Virus record (IMG/VR): IMGVR_UViG_3300050138_000100
Span: 1 to 50,647 of that record
Length of the DNA stretch: 50,647 nucleotides
Reading direction: 5' to 3' (one strand)
Source of the DNA: a virus
Of the stretch, positions 7,520 to 14,303 are shown piece after piece. The notes beneath the pieces were generated by a model, which saw only the letters and a list, made by a program, of their open reading frames with translations, did no database searches and was not told where the DNA came from. Made by a program: the position numbers and the translations under genes. How positions within the stretch are numbered: position 1 is the stretch's first letter; the number at the start of each line of letters is the position of its first letter.

Positions 7520-8942
7520 CTGCCACTAACTCCTTCGGCTTAGCAAACTCGACTTCCTCAGCCAAAAAGCGGCGGACCTGATCGGCGAACGTCTCCTGCC
7601 GGAACTCGGCCTGGTACATGATTTTATACATGCCGTCCTTCATACGCTCGCGCTTCTCGACGGTCAAAATACCATTGTTCAGCTTCACCTTACGATACTT
7701 GCTCAGGCACGTCGTCCGCAAGCCCTTCATGTAATAATAGCGATTCACGCGGCTGGCCTGGTCGTGCACCAAGTCGCCAAACTCCTGGCAGGTGATCGCC
7801 AACATCAGCAGTCGGTTGGCCCGCGCATACTTCTCGAGCGACACGTTAAAGCCGTAATTCTCGAACACGTAGTCCTGCTGCAAGCGGAACATGTGGCTCA
7901 GCATAAACGCGCAGGTCGCAAACACCTTGCCATCGAGCAACATCAAAAAGAAATGCTCGCCGCTGGTTTGACCCAGCTTGTGCGCGAATAAGTCCCGGTA
8001 GTATAGCGCTACGTTGGCTGGGACGGTGACAAAGCTAATCCTGGTATCTTCGGTAATCTCGTCGTCGTCACTGAATAGCGGGGCCTTATATGGCTTGAGC
8101 TCGCGCCGGCCGAACGTGGCGATCTTGTTCAACCCCTTCCAGTCCTTGAGCAGCTCCGGCTTCGTGCAGAGCCAGTAATCTATCTTCTGCACGTTGTACT
8201 GCTTGGCATAAATAACCTGCTCGCTATCAAACCCGGCAACGGACCGGCTGCGATACCACACGAACGGTGCCGGGCTTTTGAGCGTCTGCTCGTACATGTC
8301 GCGGTACTCCTTGCCAAAGCTAAACTCCGGTACGTTCGGGTCAAACTCGATGTCGCTACCGAAGTCAAACATCTTCGTATAGCCGTTACTGAAAACAGGC
8401 GGGTTAACCACAACCAAATCCCCATGTGTATAACGGGCAGTCAAAACTTCGCGCATATCTTGTAGCTCGTACTTGACACCAGCAAAATAAGGCTTCATGG
8501 CCTTGACCTTGCCCTTCAAGATTTCCCGGTGCTTCTCTCCGTTAATCAGCAAATCCTCGAGCTGGGCCTTCATGTAATGCACCTTGCGTATCTGGCATAC
8601 CTTCATCAGCCAGAGCAGATACGCTACGCGCTCGACGTCACTCTGGCAGAGCTGATAATCGTCGAACCACGCGTCACCTACCTTAAACTCGATCTCACGC
8701 ACCTTACGGCCGGCGAAGTAATACCCGAGCAACGTGCTGTACAGCGATATGTCGCTCGTGTAAATATTCTCTTTGGCAAACCCGGCTTCGATCGCGCAGC
8801 GGGCCAGCGTGAACTGACCGACCGCGGGCAAAAATATACGACTGTGGCCCAAGTCATAAAACTGCTTGAGTACAGCCGTCAGATACTTACGCTGATCGGC
8901 GGGGGTATGCCCCAAGAATATGCTCTCGTTTTTACTTACCAT
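7506..8942 (-). CDS. DNA adenine-methyltransferase-like protein with extra C-terminal domain, 478 aa
   Basis: Residues 36-66 look like a SAM-binding motif I region (RIFLPAVGQFTLARC, then DISLY), and residues 179-184 (NPPVFS) match the catalytic NPPY/F motif of N6-adenine methyltransferases, followed by NGYTKMFDF. Residues 325-470 are a second domain (SGEHFFLMLLDGKVFATCAF, LRTTCLSKYRKVK) that loosely recalls GNAT/Mom-type acyltransferases; that part is speculative. Start is ATG 8942, 14 bases after the tRNA's CCA end, with GGAGACAACGG between; an upstream in-frame start would read through the tRNA. Possible role: protecting phage DNA from host restriction. Confidence 0.75.
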   Translation of the reverse strand: MVSKNESIFLGHTPADQRKYLTAVLKQFYDLGHSRIFLPAVGQFTLARCAIEAGFAKENIYTSDISLYSTLLGYYFAGRKVREIEFKVGDAWFDDYQLCQSDVERVAYLLWLMKVCQIRKVHYMKAQLEDLLINGEKHREILKGKVKAMKPYFAGVKYELQDMREVLTARYTHGDLVVVNPPVFSNGYTKMFDFGSDIEFDPNVPEFSFGKEYRDMYEQTLKSPAPFVWYRSRSVAGFDSEQVIYAKQYNVQKIDYWLCTKPELLKDWKGLNKIATFGRRELKPYKAPLFSDDDEITEDTRISFVTVPANVALYYRDLFAHKLGQTSGEHFFLMLLDGKVFATCAFMLSHMFRLQQDYVFENYGFNVSLEKYARANRLLMLAITCQEFGDLVHDQASRVNRYYYMKGLRTTCLSKYRKVKLNNGILTVEKRERMKDGMYKIMYQAEFRQETFADQVRRFLAEEVEFAKPKELVADVNK

Positions 8943-8956
8943 AAACCGTTGTCTCC

Positions 8957-9032
8957 TGGCTGCGGACAAAGGATTCGAACCTAAGCTTTCTCTGGTTAGA
9001 CCAGAGCGTCCTACCAACTAGACGATTCCGCA
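8957..9032 (-). tRNA. tRNA with anticodon CTA (amber suppressor type), Gln-like
   Basis: A 76-base cloverleaf on the minus strand: acceptor TGCGGAA/GTCCGCA, D arm GTC/GAC, anticodon stem CTCTG/CAGAG with loop GTCTAAC (anticodon at 8997-8999 reads UAG), T loop TTCGAAT, encoded GCCA 3' end. The U1-A72 pair, TC at 8-9 and G73 match bacterial tRNA-Gln. Weak points: two T-T mismatches in the T stem (TTAGG/CCTTT) and an A-G mismatch at 7-66. The CCA is followed directly by the RBS of the next gene. Confidence 0.85.
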
Positions 9033-9060
9033 ATGTGCGGCGAGGGAACACCGCTGTTAT

Positions 9061-9090
9061 ATTATAGCTCATCTTACTGTGACCTGTCAG
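9061..9090 (-). promoter_or_regulatory. Promoter before the tRNA
   Basis: Minus strand CTGACA, 18 bases, TATAAT; predicted start near 9054, about 20 bases before the tRNA's 5' end. It would make a tRNA plus methyltransferase-like transcript. Confidence 0.65.
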
Positions 9091-9136
9091 CGATCAATAA
9101 CCCGATGATGAACGACAAAACTAGGGCTTTTTTCAT
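9074..9136 (-). CDS. Possible 20-residue hydrophobic peptide
   Basis: ATG 9136 follows AAAGGAGccgt and encodes MKKALVLSFIIGLLIADRSQ, shaped like a membrane anchor or cleaved leader peptide. It overlaps the tRNA promoter. Too short to assign; it may be a leader peptide for the transcript from 9211-9240. Confidence 0.4.
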   Translation of the reverse strand: MKKALVLSFIIGLLIADRSQ

Positions 9137-9210
9137 ACGGCTCCTTTCTGGTTACTAAAATCTCTATGCTCTTACCGAGCTCAATCGGTCGGCTGATCGG
9201 GTGGCGCACC

Positions 9211-9240
9211 AGTATAGCAAAGCCAAAGCACCACTGTAAA
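9211..9240 (-). promoter_or_regulatory. Sigma70-like promoter
   Basis: Minus strand TTTACA, 18 bases, TATACT, after the end of the DUF488 gene. It would drive the mini-peptide, the tRNA and the downstream DNA-modification-like cluster. Confidence 0.65.
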
Positions 9241-9263
9241 AATCTGTTCTCGAAAACGCCCAT

Positions 9264-9812
9264 TCAGTGCGCCCACTTCGGGTTATGCGGTGGCTTCAAC
9301 GGCTCAACGTCTAACAGCGTAGCCTGTTCGGGTCCGACCGGCTTTGGTGGCTTTGGTGGCTTCGTGTGGACCGGCGGCTTCTCGATTCGTTGATCTGGTT
9401 CGGTCTGCACGATCGACGTCCCGTTCCATAAAATATGCGTCATCGTCATGCGGCGCTTCAAAAACTCCGGCGCTAACATCGACTTCCTGTGACAATCGTC
9501 CGGCTTGCCCTCGCTGCACATTAACGCTATCTGCTCGCCGTTTTGTGCACGCTCGAAAAACTCGTCAATCGTTTCGTCAAAATCGACGTTCCGGCCCAGG
9601 CCGCCCACGTTCTTCCCTCGCAGCTCGTAGCGCATGTCTGCCGCGTCGCAAGCTTCCTGAATGGGGTGAGTATTGAACTGCGGGTGCCAGCGGCTTCCCG
9701 GGCTCGTACGCACGTCGATTAACGTATCAATATTGAATTGTTGCAGCAGCTCGATCAACGCTTCGAGCGGCTTATTGCTATGACCGATTGAAAATATGGT
9801 TGTTTCTGGCAC
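9264..9812 (-). CDS. DUF488 family protein, 182 aa
   Basis: Contains FSIGHSNKPLEALIELL, TLIDVRTSPGSRWHPQFN and ALMCSEGKPDDCHR, the three conserved blocks of DUF488, a bacterial family of unknown activity with conserved Cys/His residues. A proline-rich tail follows (PPVHTKPPKPPKPVGP). Start is GTG 9812: the in-frame ATG at 9827 is part of the ribosome-binding site (ATGGAGACAGCGCGA-GTG). Its own promoter lies at 9841-9869. Confidence 0.88.
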   Translation of the reverse strand: MPETTIFSIGHSNKPLEALIELLQQFNIDTLIDVRTSPGSRWHPQFNTHPIQEACDAADMRYELRGKNVGGLGRNVDFDETIDEFFERAQNGEQIALMCSEGKPDDCHRKSMLAPEFLKRRMTMTHILWNGTSIVQTEPDQRIEKPPVHTKPPKPPKPVGPEQATLLDVEPLKPPHNPKWAH

Positions 9813-9840
9813 TCGCGCTGTCTCCATTTAGTGTAGTTAT

Positions 9841-9869
9841 ATTGTAGCAAAAAAATCACTGTTTTGCAA
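9841..9869 (-). promoter_or_regulatory. Sigma70-like promoter
   Basis: Minus strand TTGCAA, 17 bases, TACAAT, followed by a leader with GGAGACAGCG before the GTG start at 9812. Confidence 0.7.
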
Positions 9870-9885
9870 GCTTATTACCCCGGTT

Positions 9886-10095
9886 TCAAGCCTCGACTAA
9901 TACGGATTTATGTTTTTGGTTTTTGTCCGGCTGCCGAGACGCTGCTTTGTGAGAGCCCGGCCCTTTGCCATTTGCGCTAGAATTACTTGTGCTACGCGTC
10001 CGATTGCCATTGTCAGGCTCCTTTAGCTTTTTAGGCTGCTTAACTATTTCGCCTCTCAGTATGAACGTCCTGCGTCCAATAATCAATCCTAACAT
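9886..10095 (-). CDS. Basic low-complexity protein, 69 aa
   Basis: After a hydrophobic start (MLGLIIGRRTFIL) the chain is rich in Lys, Asn, Ser and Gly and probably disordered. It shares the base A with the upstream TAA (TAATG at 10095). RBS GGAGACAGCATA. Function unknown. Confidence 0.65.
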   Translation of the reverse strand: MLGLIIGRRTFILRGEIVKQPKKLKEPDNGNRTRSTSNSSANGKGPGSHKAASRQPDKNQKHKSVLVEA

Positions 10096-10328
10096 TATGC
10101 TGTCTCCTCTACATTATAGTTATCGCTGACCGTTGCCGGTCGGCTTGTTATTGCACTGCCTACTTTTTTAACCTTTGCCGCGACCTTGCTGATGATCGGC
10201 CACAAACAGGTCGTTATTATTAAAAACGCGCCGACGCCGCCGGTCCAATAGAACGCGGTGTACTGCCCGTGCGACAGCATACCGAACGCTGAGTAAATAG
10301 CGTAAATGCCGGCCAGTAGCACGGCCAT
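10095..10328 (-). CDS. Two-span membrane protein, 77 aa
   Basis: Two hydrophobic segments, about residues 2-16 (AVLLAGIYAIYSAFG) and 26-46 (GGVGAFLIITTCLWPIIS), then a basic and polar tail. Start chosen at ATG 10328 because it overlaps the upstream TGA (TGATG) and has GGGAG nine bases before; a GTG at 10373 would add 15 residues. Early membrane proteins of phages sometimes block superinfection, but nothing here proves that. Confidence 0.65.
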   Translation of the reverse strand: MAVLLAGIYAIYSAFGMLSHGQYTAFYWTGGVGAFLIITTCLWPIISKVAAKVKKVGSAITSRPATVSDNYNVEETA

Positions 10329-10777
10329 CACGAAATACTCCCGGCCGCTGTTTTTGCTTTTGATATTTCCCACGTCGTCTCGTCTCCCAGCTGCTCCTCA
10401 GCCACGAACTTTAGTAACTGCTTGCGCATTGAGCAAAGAATACCATAAGCTTCGGATTCGTAGTAGTCGTCACGCTCGCACGACTGGTACTCCAGGCAGT
10501 CGATCGCGCCGGCTATTTCAGCGATCTTATAGCTCTGATGAGCGCTTTCAATAAACCGGAACTGATATCGCTCGTCACCGTTCGCTTCGTTGTAGCGGTT
10601 GTCGACGCTGCGCACGTTCTCGCGGTGCAAGGCATAGGCCACAGCAGCAGCGTTGTCACGCGTCAAATATATATATTCGTCGTTGACTTTGCACCAAAGT
10701 TTCTGGCTATCGAGCCAGCGGACAAAATAACTGACCAGGACGTTCAGGTGGTCGTCGCTTACCAGATAGGCGCTCAT
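10328..10777 (-). CDS. Hypothetical protein, 149 aa
   Basis: Soluble and rich in Tyr and Asp (SYFVRWLDSQKLWCKVNDEY; RDDYYESEAYGILCSMRKQL). Overlaps its neighbours at both ends, in the operon from the promoter at 11034-11062. No family recognised. Confidence 0.75.
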   Translation of the reverse strand: MSAYLVSDDHLNVLVSYFVRWLDSQKLWCKVNDEYIYLTRDNAAAVAYALHRENVRSVDNRYNEANGDERYQFRFIESAHQSYKIAEIAGAIDCLEYQSCERDDYYESEAYGILCSMRKQLLKFVAEEQLGDETTWEISKAKTAAGSIS

Positions 10778-10998
10778 GCGTTATTTACCGTGACCTTTAG
10801 CTTTTTAATCAAGCCTACAACGTCGGCCGTGGCTTGATATTCATCGTACAATTTGGCAATTTCGCCATCGTCACGACTGTTCAACCGGCTAATAGCCTGC
10901 ACCTTGCTCCAATTAGAAGCCTTGTTGGTTTCGTAAATTACGTTCGTTAGCTCGACTACTCTTTTAAGTGTCATCTGCGTGTAGGTTGCTTCGTTCAT
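10774..10998 (-). CDS. Hypothetical protein, 74 aa
   Basis: First gene of its operon, behind a near-ideal promoter and GGAGACAACGAA. Mostly helical, with a repeated pattern of Lys and Asn (LTNVIYETNKASNWSK). Function unknown. Confidence 0.75.
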   Translation of the reverse strand: MNEATYTQMTLKRVVELTNVIYETNKASNWSKVQAISRLNSRDDGEIAKLYDEYQATADVVGLIKKLKVTVNNA

Positions 10999-11033
10999 TT
11001 CGTTGTCTCCATTGTTCTTATGTTTATGTAATT

Positions 11034-11062
11034 ATCATAGCAGCTACACAGTTTTGTGTCAA
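11034..11062 (-). promoter_or_regulatory. Strong sigma70-like promoter
   Basis: Minus strand TTGACA, 17 bases, TATGAT. The leader contains ACATAAACATAAG, shared in part with the leaders at 18.2 and 20.7 kb, then GGAGACAACG before ATG 10998. Confidence 0.85.
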
Positions 11063-11089
11063 GTAGATTATCAGGGGTCTGTGGACAAT

Positions 11090-11719
11090 TCACGTGCCGT
11101 AATACTTAATCCACTCCAGCGTCACGAAAAGCCGTTCGCAGCGGACCCGTAACCAGTCGCGAATCATCATCAGATCGGCAACCCGAATCGGCACTATGAC
11201 CTTCGCGTAGCCCATAATTTTCTTGTAGTCGTGGTCCCAAAACTCAATCAGGTACACAGCCTTGTCGACCCGAATCCCGTGCGCGTACATCTGGTATGCG
11301 TACACCAGGTGCTGCTTACTCGCCCGGTAATGCTTGACGGTAGTCTCGTAGTCAGATATCGACGTTTTGTAGTCCACGATCGTAGCCTCGGGCTTGCTGA
11401 AAACGTCCGGCCGGCTGTGCAGCACCACGCCTTCGAATATTTCGGTCGCAAACTCGCGCTCGATGTACGTTGCCGGCACTTGGTACTCGCAGGGAAACTC
11501 CTTAAACACCTCTGGCGTGACGCCTGTGTTTTCAGCTTCTTCCTGCCACATCTCGTGCCGCATTGTCCCGAAGTTCATGGGGCCGCCGGTCGGCCGGTAG
11601 CGCTCGGTGATACCTAAATATTCGAGCGCTACCTTATCGACTGAGCCAGGCGTACAGCGGGTCAGGTCCGTATATCTGGTGTGAACCTTGCCGTCATTCT
11701 CCTTCTTGTAATCGGCCAT
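11090..11719 (-). CDS. PD-(D/E)XK exonuclease (RecB/Cas4-like), 209 aa
   Basis: Residues about 100-125 carry RPDVFSKPEATIVDYKT, the D-x(n)-DxK core of PD-(D/E)XK nucleases, with downstream KQHLVYAYQMYAHG as the usual QxxxY helix. It overlaps the RecT/Bet-like gene upstream, so the pair likely forms a double-strand-break recombination module: the exonuclease resects one strand and the annealase pairs it. Size fits phage RecE/lambda-exo analogues of this type. Confidence 0.85.
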   Translation of the reverse strand: MADYKKENDGKVHTRYTDLTRCTPGSVDKVALEYLGITERYRPTGGPMNFGTMRHEMWQEEAENTGVTPEVFKEFPCEYQVPATYIEREFATEIFEGVVLHSRPDVFSKPEATIVDYKTSISDYETTVKHYRASKQHLVYAYQMYAHGIRVDKAVYLIEFWDHDYKKIMGYAKVIVPIRVADLMMIRDWLRVRCERLFVTLEWIKYYGT

Positions 11720-12488
11720 CGTCGTCTAAACTTTCACGCGTCAGCGCTTCGTTCTTGGCTTCCAGCTTCGTGCCGGCGCGGGCCCGGGCAGCCAGGGCGG
11801 CCTGGATATCGTTCTTGGTGTGCTCGGTAACAGTCTCGCCGTCAATAAACTTGCGGGCGTCCATCTCCTCACGCACGTACACGCCGCTCACTGAAAATGC
11901 CCGACGCAATGCGTGCGCTTCGGCGACTTTGGCGATCATCGTCTTCGGCTTGCTCCACCACAGCGGCTTCTTCGACTTTTCGGTTTCAGGCGGCTGGTAT
12001 TCCTTGAACGCTACCTCTGAGTACACAGCCCTCGGAAACGACTTATTCCAAACCTTCGCCCAGCCGTACGTCTCCCACTCGCCATCTTCGGGGTCTGACT
12101 TTTTAATCGTTCCGCTCTCGATACCACCGAACATGCCTGATCGGTGTGCAACGCCAAGCAACCCGTCGCGTGTCGTGATATACACAACCGTCCGCTTATC
12201 GGGGTCGTCCTTGCTGTACACGACTGGCACGAGCTCGCCCACTACCGGGTCGAGACCAAACTTGCGGGCCCGGTATAAAAATACCGCGAACTCGTCGTCC
12301 GTCAGCCCTTTGGCGATCTGCTTGCGCATGAGCTGTTTCTGCGTCTCGCTGAACTCGGGAGCGTTTAGCCACCCCTTCGTCGTTCTTTTCTCTCGGCGGA
12401 TTAAGGCTTTGCGCTGCTTGTCACTCTGCTCTGGCAGTGTGCCGGCGGCGCTATTGGCCTCGTCCTCTTGTGCTTCGTCTTCTGACAT
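11694..12488 (-). CDS. Bet/RecT-type single-strand annealing protein, 264 aa
   Basis: Residues 45-190 match phage Bet/RecT proteins: LMRKQIAKGLTDDEFAVFLY, KFGLDPVVGELVPVVY, ITTRDGLLGVAHRSGMF, then WWSKPKTMIAKVAEAHALRR and FSVSGVYVREEM. These proteins coat and anneal single-stranded DNA during phage recombination and concatemer formation. The start is ATG 12488 (AAAGGAGtgct before it). The N-terminal 25 residues are acidic and disordered. It overlaps the exonuclease gene by 26 bases. Confidence 0.92.
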   Translation of the reverse strand: MSEDEAQEDEANSAAGTLPEQSDKQRKALIRREKRTTKGWLNAPEFSETQKQLMRKQIAKGLTDDEFAVFLYRARKFGLDPVVGELVPVVYSKDDPDKRTVVYITTRDGLLGVAHRSGMFGGIESGTIKKSDPEDGEWETYGWAKVWNKSFPRAVYSEVAFKEYQPPETEKSKKPLWWSKPKTMIAKVAEAHALRRAFSVSGVYVREEMDARKFIDGETVTEHTKNDIQAALAARARAGTKLEAKNEALTRESLDDDGRLQEGE

Positions 12489-12711
12489 AGCACTCCTTTC
12501 GATTATGATCAAAAACTAAACCAGCACACGTCGGAGCGGAAGGGCTCACTTGACGTTCGGCTCACTCGGGGTTTACGAGAATGTGGGGTTCCTTGCGGAA
12601 ACCTTACCAATCCTTAACGCCCATGCCGGCCTAGTCACTGATCGCTTGTTAAAGTACCTGCTGCTAAGCAGGCTACCGGCGAGCATGTTTGCCTACTCGC
12701 CAGAAGTCTAC
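12489..12711 (-). other. Non-coding stretch with hairpins
   Basis: About 220 bases without a gene. It holds a perfect hairpin with arms CCTGCT/AGCAGG (near 12660), another GGCGAG/CTCGCC (near 12680-12705), and an imperfect GGTTTCC/GGAACC stem near 12600. None is followed by a U-run, so these are not simple terminators. CATAAT about 20 bases before the Bet start could be its -10. Confidence 0.45.
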
Positions 12712-12966
12712 CTATAACTGCAACTCTCCGCCGTTCCAGCCGTCACCCTCTATGTTGACAGCGCCGCAGCCATCGCACACGTCGGCCGGGCGGACAGAAT
12801 CAAGCCAGTCCATCTCGCCGTTGCGGTCCAGGCCGACGCCGCCAAAATCAATATCCTCGTTGTGCGTGCTGGCGTGGTTGCAGTCGATTAGCGTGCCGTC
12901 TTCGTAGGTCCTGACGATGACGCCTTCGTCGTACGTGAATTGCTGTTTTACTTCGATTGTTTTCAT
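12712..12966 (-). CDS. Small acidic protein with CxxC, 84 aa
   Basis: Beta-like N-terminus (KTIEVKQQFTYDEGVIVRTY) and CDGCG near residue 65, a possible half zinc site. Acidic overall. First gene after the promoter at 12996-13024 with GGAGACAACGCT. It ends in TAG; readthrough would add some 12 residues before the next TAG. Function unknown. Confidence 0.7.
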   Translation of the reverse strand: MKTIEVKQQFTYDEGVIVRTYEDGTLIDCNHASTHNEDIDFGGVGLDRNGEMDWLDSVRPADVCDGCGAVNIEGDGWNGGELQL

Positions 12967-12995
12967 AGCGTTGTCTCCATTAATACTATAGTCTT

Positions 12996-13024
12996 ATAGT
13001 ATCAAGCGTACCCCTGTTTGTCAA
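12996..13024 (-). promoter_or_regulatory. Strong sigma70-like promoter
   Basis: Minus strand TTGACA, 17 bases, TACTAT. The spacer (aacaggggtacgcttga) is nearly identical to that of the promoter at 18215-18243, pointing to a duplicated promoter cassette or a shared regulator site. Confidence 0.85.
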
Positions 13025-13248
13025 GGGGATTTTGGTTTATTTGGGCTACCGGCCCGGCTGCTCAATCGCCCGCCTTTTGCACCGGCAATTTTAGCCAACT
13101 CGCGGTTAACTGCGAATCCGTGCGGCCGGCGGTTCTCGCGGGCCTCGGGCGACCATGCTTTTTGCCCTAGCTTCACGTAAAAATCAGCCCCGTAAGTATC
13201 TTTGATTTCCTGCGCGGCCAATAATCCGCCTTCTCTACTTCCTGCCAT
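13021..13248 (-). CDS. KGG-motif (stress-protein GsiB-like) small protein, 75 aa
   Basis: Contains LGQKAWSPEARENRRPHGFA and IAGAKGGRLSS, matching the glycine-rich KGG repeat found in GsiB-like hydrophilic proteins and several phage proteins. ATG 13248 lies eight bases after GGAG; a TTG at 13254 is less likely. Mostly disordered, perhaps protective or DNA-associated; unproven. Confidence 0.75.
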   Translation of the reverse strand: MAGSREGGLLAAQEIKDTYGADFYVKLGQKAWSPEARENRRPHGFAVNRELAKIAGAKGGRLSSRAGSPNKPKSP

Positions 13249-13250
13249 TG

Positions 13251-13553
13251 TCAATCTCCTTCGGTTATTTTAATTTCGCCCTTAGCCTTTTCAATGTCGG
13301 CGGCCGCGCCGACGGGGTCGAACTTGTACTGGTCCTTCTCGGCAATCTTGCCCTCGCTGACCAGTCGGTGGTATTCGCCGATCATAAACTTCAACCCGCC
13401 GCCTAGTTCGGCCGTCGTGCCTATGACGTCTTCCGTCGGCATACCGAGCGTCTTGAAATGCGTCGCGATGATCGCCAGAAAATCCGACATGTAGTACCTA
13501 AGCTCCTCGATATTCTCCGGGCGGCCCGCTGGGTTTGCCTGCTTGTCTGCCAT
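13251..13553 (-). CDS. Hypothetical protein, 100 aa
   Basis: Reads MADKQANPAGRPENIEELRY and then a helical region with GTTAELGGGLKFMIGEYH. Start ATG 13553 shares its A with the upstream TAA and has GGAG nine bases before. The encoded NPAGRPE tract resembles N-termini of some small DNA-associated phage proteins, but no family is certain. Confidence 0.7.
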   Translation of the reverse strand: MADKQANPAGRPENIEELRYYMSDFLAIIATHFKTLGMPTEDVIGTTAELGGGLKFMIGEYHRLVSEGKIAEKDQYKFDPVGAAADIEKAKGEIKITEGD

Positions 13554-13753
13554 TAAAACAGTCTCCTTTGCCCGCGTATCTGTTCGAGATACACGCACTT
13601 AAACTTTTTACTTCGACGCATAATTTCATACCTAGCAATCACGGCGACACTGTGGTCGCTGAACGTAACCAGGCGGACCTGTTCTTCGTCAAGCAGCACT
13701 TCCGGCAGTATCGAGCCTTCGATTTCTACCTTCGTCCACTTACGCTTGCTCAT
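13553..13753 (-). CDS. Small basic protein, 66 aa
   Basis: Beta-rich and basic (WTKVEIEGSILPEVLLDEEQ, later MRRSKKFKC). TAATG overlaps at both ends, so it is coupled to its neighbours. Function unknown. Confidence 0.7.
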   Translation of the reverse strand: MSKRKWTKVEIEGSILPEVLLDEEQVRLVTFSDHSVAVIARYEIMRRSKKFKCVYLEQIRGQRRLF

Positions 13754-14169
13754 TAGCGCCTGGTTACTTTGCGCCAGACCTGATCAAATGCGTCTTCGAC
13801 TACGTCCCAAAACTTGTCGACCCGGGTTTTGCCGGTCAGCCTGCCTTCCGCAACCCTGTCCCTGGCTCCTTCGGCTTCCATATAGCTAGGCCTGGCGGCG
13901 TCGAGCTTGGTGTCGTGAGTATTCACAAACCTAGCGACGTGGTCGTCGAGCTTGGCTATCATCGCCTCGCTGTTAGCTAGGCGTGTGTGTACGGAGCCGC
14001 CGATGGCGTACACTCGGTACTTGTTCGTGATAGGCCCGTACTTTAACTGATTAGGCTTACCTAACCTGTTAAACCAGGTTAGCGTTTTGTGATATGCGTC
14101 TTGCAGCTCTGACGCGACGACCGGGCGGCTGAACCCGCCGTTGCTCATTGCAAACTTGTACTTTGCCAT
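13753..14169 (-). CDS. Hypothetical protein, 138 aa
   Basis: First gene after the promoter at 14201-14229, behind GGAGACAACGCT. N-terminus beta-like with YKFAMSNGGFSRPVVASEL, C-terminal half helical and basic, ending WRKVTRR. No family recognised. Confidence 0.75.
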   Translation of the reverse strand: MAKYKFAMSNGGFSRPVVASELQDAYHKTLTWFNRLGKPNQLKYGPITNKYRVYAIGGSVHTRLANSEAMIAKLDDHVARFVNTHDTKLDAARPSYMEAEGARDRVAEGRLTGKTRVDKFWDVVEDAFDQVWRKVTRR

Positions 14170-14200
14170 AGCGTTGTCTCCGTTTACTGTTAGTGCTTAT

Positions 14201-14229
14201 ATTGTAGCTTAAACGGTAACGGTATGCAA
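14201..14229 (-). promoter_or_regulatory. Sigma70-like promoter
   Basis: Minus strand TTGCAT, 17 bases, TACAAT, for the gene starting at 14169. It begins right after the hairpin at 14240-14302. Confidence 0.7.
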
Positions 14230-14239
14230 ATTATAAACG

Positions 14240-14302
14240 GCCGATCGTTTCGCCTCTGGAGACAACGACTTAAAAAGAGGTTGAAAGGCAGCCACGATCG
14301 GC
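14240..14302 (-). ncRNA. Hairpin displaying a sequence complementary to the shared RBS
   Basis: On the minus strand, arms GCCGATCGT and ACGATCGGC pair perfectly (9 bp), enclosing an inner CCTCT/AGAGG stem. The loop carries GTCGTTGTCTCC, the exact complement of GGAGACAACGAC, the RBS consensus used in this genome. It lies just after the NinG-like stop codon, so it would be the 3' end of that message. No poly-U run follows, so it is not a standard terminator. A regulatory role is inference. Confidence 0.5.
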
Positions 14303-14303
14303 A

